Below are positions 1-3,542 of a stretch of DNA of 5,729 nucleotides, in pieces (the first letter of the stretch is position 1; each line of letters begins with the position of its first letter). The DNA lies in NCBI GenBank assembly GCA_017614625.1, contig JAGABK010000125.1, positions 1 to 5,729 of the forward strand. Reading direction: 5' to 3'. The position numbers were made by a program, and so were the translations under genes. This DNA is from Spirochaetales bacterium. GTDB taxonomy: Bacteria; Spirochaetota; Spirochaetia; Sphaerochaetales; Sphaerochaetaceae. The notes under the pieces were generated by a model. It was given only the letters and a program-made list of their open reading frames with translations. It was not told where the DNA came from and searched no databases.

Positions 1-73
1 CATCCTCGCCTCCGACCCCGGGCTCATCAGCCTGGAGAACTCCGTGATCAGACAGGTACTCGCCTCCAGATGA
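1..73 (+). CDS. 3' end of an unidentified protein-coding gene (partial)
   Basis: An open frame enters from the left edge (first full codon at base 2) and stops at TGA 71-73, giving 23 residues that begin ILASDPGLIS and end VIRQVLASR. Nearly every codon ends in G or C, as in the confident genes of this window, so the frame is probably the real C-terminus of a gene. The piece is too short to assign a family: it holds no recognisable motif, and the last ten residues look like a short amphipathic helix. A hairpin about 50 bases downstream could be its terminator. Function unknown; confidence refers only to this being coding. Confidence 0.55.
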   Translation, partial: ILASDPGLISLENSVIRQVLASR

Positions 74-92
74 CAATTCTTGGGCATTATCA

Positions 93-128
93 CAGGTAAT
101 GCAGGTATTGCAGGTCTCACAGGTGCCA
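93..128 (+). repeat. Four tandem 9-bp repeats, CAGGT plus four variable bases
   Basis: CAGGT starts at 93, 102, 111 and 120, an exact 9-base period. The base before each copy is a purine (A, G, G, A). The other positions vary. Read in the frame of the preceding truncated gene, beyond its stop codon, the array gives Gly-X-Y-like triplets (TGNAGIAGLTGAT). It may be iteron-like protein-binding DNA, a remnant of a collagen-like coding stretch, or chance. Bases 74-213 are visibly poorer in G and C than the genes around them. Confidence 0.6.
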
Positions 129-148
129 CACAAGGTGATTTTGTGTGG
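126..148 (+). terminator. Perfect 8-bp hairpin, possible weak terminator of the upstream gene
   Basis: CCACACAA (126-133) and TTGTGTGG (141-148) are exact reverse complements separated by the 7-base loop GGTGATT. Only a short run, TTT, follows before CGACTT, so this is a poor intrinsic terminator. It could instead be an operator or an RNA stem. It lies between the stop of the left-edge gene and the promoter of the next gene, where a terminator would be expected. Confidence 0.4.
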
Positions 149-164
149 TTTCGACTTCCGGCTA

Positions 165-193
165 TTGGCTCCTGGTTTCCGAAGTGGAATAAT
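165..193 (+). promoter_or_regulatory. Predicted promoter of the small HTH-like gene
   Basis: TTGGCT (165-170) and AATAAT (188-193) are separated by 17 bases, matching a housekeeping sigma promoter (TTGACA/TATAAT) at 4 of 6 and 5 of 6 positions. Transcription would begin near base 200, just ahead of the ribosome-binding site GGGAGGA (201-207), so the leader is about 14 bases. The -10 box lies inside a perfect palindrome. Confidence 0.5.
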
Positions 194-197
194 TCCA
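185..197. promoter_or_regulatory. 13-bp perfect palindrome over the -10 box, candidate operator
   Basis: TGGAATAATTCCA is a perfect dyad: TGGAAT and ATTCCA around a central A. It covers the predicted -10 box, so a bound dimer would block RNA polymerase. The downstream gene itself encodes a helix-turn-helix-like segment, so autoregulation is possible but not shown. Confidence 0.4.
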
Positions 198-213
198 TCA
201 GGGAGGACACGCC

Positions 214-474
214 ATGATGTCATATGAGAACAGCCTTCAGATGAGAATGGTCATGGCCGGGCTCGAGGAGGGCGAGCGGCGCGGGAAGATGAAGGCCCTG
301 CGCGATGCCGCCTACAACATGTCCGGGCTGGGCCTCGACGTCGATACAATCGCCAGATACCTTGGACTGTCGACAATGAACCTGCGTTACCTGCTGAACT
401 GTACGGATTGGGACGTGTGTTCGACTACAACCACGGCCTGCCGCATAAACGAACCGGTTTACAGGAAAAGCTGA
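214..474 (+). CDS. Small protein resembling the C-terminal tail of Rpn/PD-(D/E)XK transposase-like nucleases
   Basis: The 86-residue product starts at ATG 214, seven bases after a strong GGAGG site; a second ATG follows directly. Residues about 18-31 (LEEGERRGKMKALR) are a charged helix, and residues 40-62 (GLDVDTIARYLGLSTMNLRYLL) read as a helix-turn-helix. This pairing is typical of the C-terminal end of Rpn-family (recombination-promoting nuclease, transposase_31/YhgA-like) proteins, but the nuclease domain, usually over 200 residues, is absent. It may be a remnant, or a free-standing small DNA-binding protein, as its own promoter and ribosome-binding site would suggest. The last ~24 residues (rich in Thr, Cys, Asn) have mixed third-position bases and do not look family-like, hinting at a frameshift or readthrough near base 400. 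It converges on rlmE with only 3 bp between the stop codons. Function not established. Confidence 0.6.
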   Translation: MMSYENSLQMRMVMAGLEEGERRGKMKALRDAAYNMSGLGLDVDTIARYLGLSTMNLRYLLNCTDWDVCSTTTTACRINEPVYRKS

Positions 475-477
475 GAA

Positions 478-1077
478 TCAGATCTTGTCCAGGCCAATGA
501 GATAGGTCTCGAAGCTGTCGGTCCTGCAGGCCTTGGGCTTGAGGGTCTTGGCCTTCCTGAACATGCCGCGCATGGTCTGCAGTATCTGCTGCTGGCCGCC
601 TCCCTGGAATATCTTTATGACAAGGTTGCCGTGCTCCTTGAGCTGCTCCTGCGCGAGGATGACGACCTGCTCCGCAAGCCACTCGCTCTTTGACGTGTCC
701 ACGGTCCTGTTTCCCGTGGTCATGGGGGCAGCATCGCTGATGATGGCGTCGTAGGGGCCGTGGGAGGTGAGCTTCTCACGGATCTCCTTTGAAAAGGCGT
801 CGCCCACGTAGGCCGTGACCGTGGGAGGGACGGGGTTCAGGTTCAGCGGGTTGAGGTCCACGCTGATGATCTGACCCTTGCCCTTGAGCAGCATGCGGTG
901 TGTGTAGAGGGTCCAGCTTCCGGGCGCAGCTCCCACGTCCAGCACAGTGTCCCCGGGCTTGATGACGGGGTTGGTCTTCTGGATCTCCTCGAGCTTGTAG
1001 ACGCTTCTGGCCGGATAGCCCTCGCGGTGCGCGCGCTGCGTGTATGAATCTGCCGTATCTCTTCTGCTTGTCGCCAT
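478..1077 (-). CDS. rlmE: 23S rRNA (uridine-2'-O)-methyltransferase RlmE (FtsJ family)
   Basis: A 199-residue protein, close to the usual RlmE length of about 210. Family members methylate the ribose of U2552 in the A-loop of 23S rRNA using S-adenosylmethionine, a late step in 50S subunit maturation in the cytoplasm. Visible features from the chosen start: the N-terminal substrate region with GYPARSVYKLEEI (20-32), SAM motif I VLDVGAAPGSWT (45-56), SVDLNPL, SDAAPMTTGNRTVD (114-127), LVIKIFQGG (152-160) and SFETYLIG (188-195). The K-D-K-E catalytic tetrad is complete as K28, D115, K155 and E190. The frame stays open 18 codons further upstream, but those codons cross the promoter, and MATSRRDTADSY is a sensible RlmE start, so ATG at 1077 is preferred. 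No good Shine-Dalgarno precedes it; the predicted transcript begins at the ATG. The gene stands alone, divergent from the rhomboid gene. Confidence 0.95.
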   Translation of the reverse strand: MATSRRDTADSYTQRAHREGYPARSVYKLEEIQKTNPVIKPGDTVLDVGAAPGSWTLYTHRMLLKGKGQIISVDLNPLNLNPVPPTVTAYVGDAFSKEIREKLTSHGPYDAIISDAAPMTTGNRTVDTSKSEWLAEQVVILAQEQLKEHGNLVIKIFQGGGQQQILQTMRGMFRKAKTLKPKACRTDSFETYLIGLDKI

Positions 1078-1083
1078 GCCCTG

Positions 1084-1112
1084 ATTGTAGCATAAACCGG
1101 CCCCGTTGTTGA
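1084..1112 (-). promoter_or_regulatory. Predicted rlmE promoter (extended -10), apparently leaderless
   Basis: On the minus strand, TACAAT (1089 down to 1084) is preceded by TGC, an extended -10. A 17-base spacer leads to TCAACA (1112 down to 1107), a 4 of 6 match to TTGACA. The usual seven-base step from the -10 places transcription start at 1077, the A of the rlmE ATG. The six bases between, CAGGGC, would then not be transcribed, so the AGGG there is not a working Shine-Dalgarno. Confidence 0.5.
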
Positions 1113-1137
1113 CTATGCATGGGATTGTCACTATTTT
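1109..1137 (+). promoter_or_regulatory. Predicted promoter of the rhomboid gene, apparently leaderless
   Basis: TTGACT (1109-1114) and TATTTT (1132-1137) are 17 bases apart. Transcription would start near 1144-1146, where the first of two adjacent ATGs lies (1146, 1149). No Shine-Dalgarno-like sequence precedes either ATG or the earlier in-frame ATG at 1119. The -35 shares bases 1109-1112 with the rlmE -35 on the other strand, so RNA polymerase could probably occupy only one of them at a time. Confidence 0.5.
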
Positions 1138-1145
1138 TAATTCCG

Positions 1146-1799
1146 ATGATGAAGGATTCGTTTCTGAACAGGAAGTTCAAATACACATACTCGAACGCAA
1201 GCGTGTATATCATCCTCGCAAACCTGCTGGTGTTCTTCCTCTGCAACTACACCGACATCGGATTCCGGGGAATGCCCCTGGTCTACTGGCTGAGCATGAT
1301 TCCCGCCTACGTCAGCCGGGGATGGGTGTGGCAGCTGGTCACCTACATGTTCGTGCACGGCAGCTTCATGCACCTGTTCTTCAACATGTTCGCGCTTCTG
1401 ATGTTCGGAAGGGTCCTCGAGCAGTACCTGGGGACAAGGGAGTTCCTTTTATTCTACTTCCTCTGCGGAATACTGGGCGGTGTCGTAAGCTATGTGTTCT
1501 ACATCATCCAGGGCGCCAGGTTCGCGGTTATCCTGGGAGCCTCGGGCTCGATCTACGCCATGCTGTTCCTGGCGGCCGTGCTTTTCCCGAGGGCGAGGAT
1601 CATGCTGTTCTTCATCATCCCCATGAGGATGCCCATAGCGGTCATGGTCTTCATCGCCATCGAGGTCATCTCGCAGGTCTACGGACTCTCCAACGGAGTC
1701 GCGCATCTGATCCACCTCTCGTGCATAGGCATAGCATGGCTCTATGTGGCATTGAGGTTCCGTCTTAATCCGATGAAGATTTGGAGGGAGAATCTCTGA
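1146..1799 (+). CDS. Rhomboid-family intramembrane serine protease
   Basis: A 217-residue membrane protein from the preferred ATG at 1146 (MMKDSF); ATG 1149 is equally possible, and ATG 1119 lies inside the promoter. Rhomboids cleave transmembrane substrates within the bilayer using a Ser-His dyad. All signature elements are present: a first hydrophobic segment (~18-33), the WR-like loop-1 region VSRGWVWQLVTYMFVHG (~56-72), H71, H76 and N80 in HGSFMHLFFNMFALLMFG, the catalytic serine S134 in GASGSIYAML (131-140), and catalytic H190 in VAHLIHL (185-191). About six hydrophobic segments fit the basic bacterial form. One departure: the residues after the catalytic His are SC (191-193, LSC) where family members usually have LGG, which aids packing of TM4 and TM6. 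No extra domain is present, and no substrate is evident. It is transcribed alone, converging on the ankyrin gene. Confidence 0.92.
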   Translation: MMKDSFLNRKFKYTYSNASVYIILANLLVFFLCNYTDIGFRGMPLVYWLSMIPAYVSRGWVWQLVTYMFVHGSFMHLFFNMFALLMFGRVLEQYLGTREFLLFYFLCGILGGVVSYVFYIIQGARFAVILGASGSIYAMLFLAAVLFPRARIMLFFIIPMRMPIAVMVFIAIEVISQVYGLSNGVAHLIHLSCIGIAWLYVALRFRLNPMKIWRENL

Positions 1800-1811
1800 G
1801 GAGGTTTTGCC

Positions 1812-2321
1812 TCAAAGACCCATCTTCTTCAGCATCGTGATGATGTAGGGACGTTTCTCCCTTCTTGCATACTCCATGACGTTGTGGCCCTGCCAGTCGC
1901 ATATTGCGACGTCCGCGCCGCAGGAGATCAGCTGCGAGAAGATCCTGGTGTTCGTGTTCTGCATCACGGCTATGATCAGCGGGGTCTCCCCGAGATAGTT
2001 CCTGACATTGATGTCCGCTCCGGCCTCCACGAGGGTCTTGATGACCTTCGGGTTCGAGCATCTGCTCGCAGCCAGATGGAGGGCGTTGGACCTGTACTTG
2101 GGCTCGACTGCCCAGAGCTCCGCTCCGTCCTTGATGATGGCCTTGAGGACCATGACATGGGTGTTGTACTGGGCGGCCAGCATGAGCGGGGTCAGGCCCC
2201 ATTCGTTGGTGCAGTTTATGTCAGCGCCCTGTCTGACCAGCATGTGTATGTCGTTCGCCTTCGCCGATGAAATCGCCGCCGCAAGGAGTTTCTTGTTGAG
2301 GGTTTTCTGCTTGTTCGTCAT
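1812..2321 (-). CDS. Ankyrin-repeat protein
   Basis: A 169-residue protein made almost wholly of ankyrin repeats, which usually act as protein-binding scaffolds. Five units are visible: ~8-37 (ends GADINCTN), ~39-72 (GLTPLMLAAQ), ~74-108 (NALHLAA then GADINVRN), ~109-142 (GETPLIIAVM then CGADVAICD), and a degenerate cap 143-169 (QGHNVMEYARRE). The N-terminus is lysine-rich (MTNKQKTLNKK) with no signal peptide or lipobox, so it is probably cytoplasmic. ATG 2321 is supported by AGAAGG seven bases upstream and a good promoter. No catalytic domain is attached, and no partner can be inferred. It is divergent from the adenosine deaminase gene and converges on the rhomboid gene, with 12 bp between the stop codons. 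Ankyrin proteins occur in many host-associated bacteria, but nothing here shows secretion into a host. Confidence 0.88.
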   Translation of the reverse strand: MTNKQKTLNKKLLAAAISSAKANDIHMLVRQGADINCTNEWGLTPLMLAAQYNTHVMVLKAIIKDGAELWAVEPKYRSNALHLAASRCSNPKVIKTLVEAGADINVRNYLGETPLIIAVMQNTNTRIFSQLISCGADVAICDWQGHNVMEYARREKRPYIITMLKKMGL

Positions 2322-2342
2322 TGCCGTGCCTTCTTTGCTGCA

Positions 2343-2371
2343 ATTATCGCAGAAAGGGGCTGGACTGTAAA
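2343..2371 (-). promoter_or_regulatory. Predicted promoter of the ankyrin gene
   Basis: On the minus strand, TTTACA (2371 down to 2366), a 17-base spacer and GATAAT (2348 down to 2343) with a TGC extension immediately before it. Each hexamer matches consensus at 5 of 6 positions. Transcription would begin near 2336, giving a 15-base leader that includes the AGAAGG ribosome-binding site (2334 down to 2329). Confidence 0.65.
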
Positions 2372-2374
2372 GAA

Positions 2375-2403
2375 TTGCGCACGGCGTCCGGCCGGGTTAT
2401 AAT
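2375..2403 (+). promoter_or_regulatory. Predicted promoter of the adenosine deaminase-GGDEF operon
   Basis: TTGCGC (2375-2380), a 17-base spacer and a perfect TATAAT (2398-2403). Transcription would start near 2410, giving a leader of about 29 bases with a strong ribosome-binding site GGAGGAAGG (2425-2433). The -35 box is only 3 bp from the -35 box of the divergent ankyrin promoter, so the two promoters are back to back. Confidence 0.7.
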
Positions 2404-2438
2404 GCTGTCTTGCGGATTGCCCGCGGAGGAAGGACAGC

Positions 2439-3542
2439 ATGATATCCATTGATACGATCGGACGGATACCCAAGGTAGAGCTCCACGACCATCTGGACGG
2501 CGGACTGCGCCCTCGGACGATAATCGAGCTTGCCGGAAAGTACGGAACGGACATTCCCGCCCGGGATCCGGAAGCCCTTGCCGCATGGTTCGAGCGCGGC
2601 TGCATGCTCAAGAGCCTTCCTTTGTATCTGGAGACCTTCGCGGTGACCACTGCCGTCATGCAGACGCAGGAGGCCCTGGAGCGCATAGCCTACGAGGCTG
2701 TCCTTGACTGGAAGAAGCAGAACATAGTGTACGGCGAGATCAGGTTCGCCCCCGTGCTCCACACGGAGAAGGGCCTTACGTACGACGAGATAGTGCAGGC
2801 CGTCCTGAAGGGCCTTGAGCAGGGAAAGAAGGACACCGGCGTGCATTACGGACTGATCATCTGCGCCATGAGGAACCGGAGCCCGCAGACCAGCCTTGAG
2901 ATGGCCGCCCTGGCGGTGAAGTATCTGGGCAGGGGAGTCGTGGGCTTCGACATAGCCGGCGGAGAGAAGGGCAATCCTCCCGAGGTGCATCTGGAGGCCT
3001 TCCGCCTGGCGCACAAGGGCGGGGCCAGGGTGACGATCCATGCGGGCGAGGCCTGCGGCTGCGATTCGATCCGCCAGGCCGTGATGACCTGCGAGGCAGA
3101 CCGCCTGGGCCACGGCACCTCGCTTGCGCAGGACCTGGTCTGCAGGGGAACGGAGATTCTGGAGGCCGGAGAACTCGCACGGTATGTGAAGGACAGACGG
3201 ATCACGCTCGAGATGTGCCTTTCGAGCAACGTCGGAACCGGTGCGGTCGCGTCCTTCGCGGAACATCCCTTCAACCTTTTCCTGCAGAACGGCTTCAACG
3301 TCTGCCTCTGCACGGACAACAGGCTCATGAGCAACACGACCCTCTCCAAGGAGATGGGCATAGCGGCATCGACCTGGAATCTGGGTCTGGACGACATGGA
3401 GCGCATAAGCGTGAACGCCATGGAAAGCGCCTTCATCGGGGAGGACGGGAAGCGGGAGCTTCTTGAGAACTCTATACGGAAGACCTTTGCCGAAATAAGG
3501 GCCGAATCAATGGACAGGGGCGGGGCAAATGCTCTAGACTGA
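2439..3542 (+). CDS. add: Adenosine deaminase
   Basis: A 367-residue, zinc-dependent amidohydrolase-fold enzyme that converts adenosine (and deoxyadenosine) to inosine and ammonia in purine salvage, in the cytoplasm. Length is normal for the family. Metal ligands are visible: H16 and H18 in LHDHLDGGLRP (15-25), H201 in TIHAGE, and D293 in CTDN. E204 is the expected proton donor and H225 in RLGHG the second catalytic histidine. The substrate motif usually written CPTSN appears as CLSSN (260-264), and the common TDD is TDN (292-294), a variant I recall from actinobacterial-type adenosine deaminases. The related adenine or AMP deaminases are less likely given HDHLDGG and HAGE. Start ATG 2439 follows GGAGGAAGG and a promoter with a perfect -10. 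The stop codon TGA overlaps the ATG of the downstream diguanylate cyclase gene by one base, indicating a two-gene operon. Confidence 0.93.
   Translation: MISIDTIGRIPKVELHDHLDGGLRPRTIIELAGKYGTDIPARDPEALAAWFERGCMLKSLPLYLETFAVTTAVMQTQEALERIAYEAVLDWKKQNIVYGEIRFAPVLHTEKGLTYDEIVQAVLKGLEQGKKDTGVHYGLIICAMRNRSPQTSLEMAALAVKYLGRGVVGFDIAGGEKGNPPEVHLEAFRLAHKGGARVTIHAGEACGCDSIRQAVMTCEADRLGHGTSLAQDLVCRGTEILEAGELARYVKDRRITLEMCLSSNVGTGAVASFAEHPFNLFLQNGFNVCLCTDNRLMSNTTLSKEMGIAASTWNLGLDDMERISVNAMESAFIGEDGKRELLENSIRKTFAEIRAESMDRGGANALD

Noticed and set aside
74..217. Open frame with Gly-X-Y-like repeats between the left-edge gene and the small gene
   Set aside because: No ATG, GTG or TTG with a ribosome-binding site, base composition unlike the genes, and a promoter and operator for the next gene lie within it. 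Kept as a repeat and a finding, not as a gene.
1078..1131. N-terminal extension of RlmE by 18 residues and of the rhomboid by 9 residues
   Set aside because: Both extensions run through the predicted promoter boxes of the genes concerned and have no ribosome-binding site; the extra residues do not resemble either family's N-terminus.
1106..1768. Overlapping 220-codon plus-strand frame within the rhomboid gene
   Set aside because: Arg-, His- and Pro-rich shadow with no domain, in a different frame from a clearly recognisable membrane protease.
1797..1814. Stem TGAGG/CCTCA formed by the two opposing stop codons of the rhomboid and ankyrin genes
   Set aside because: Only 5 bp with an 8-base loop and no U-tract on either strand; too weak to call a terminator.
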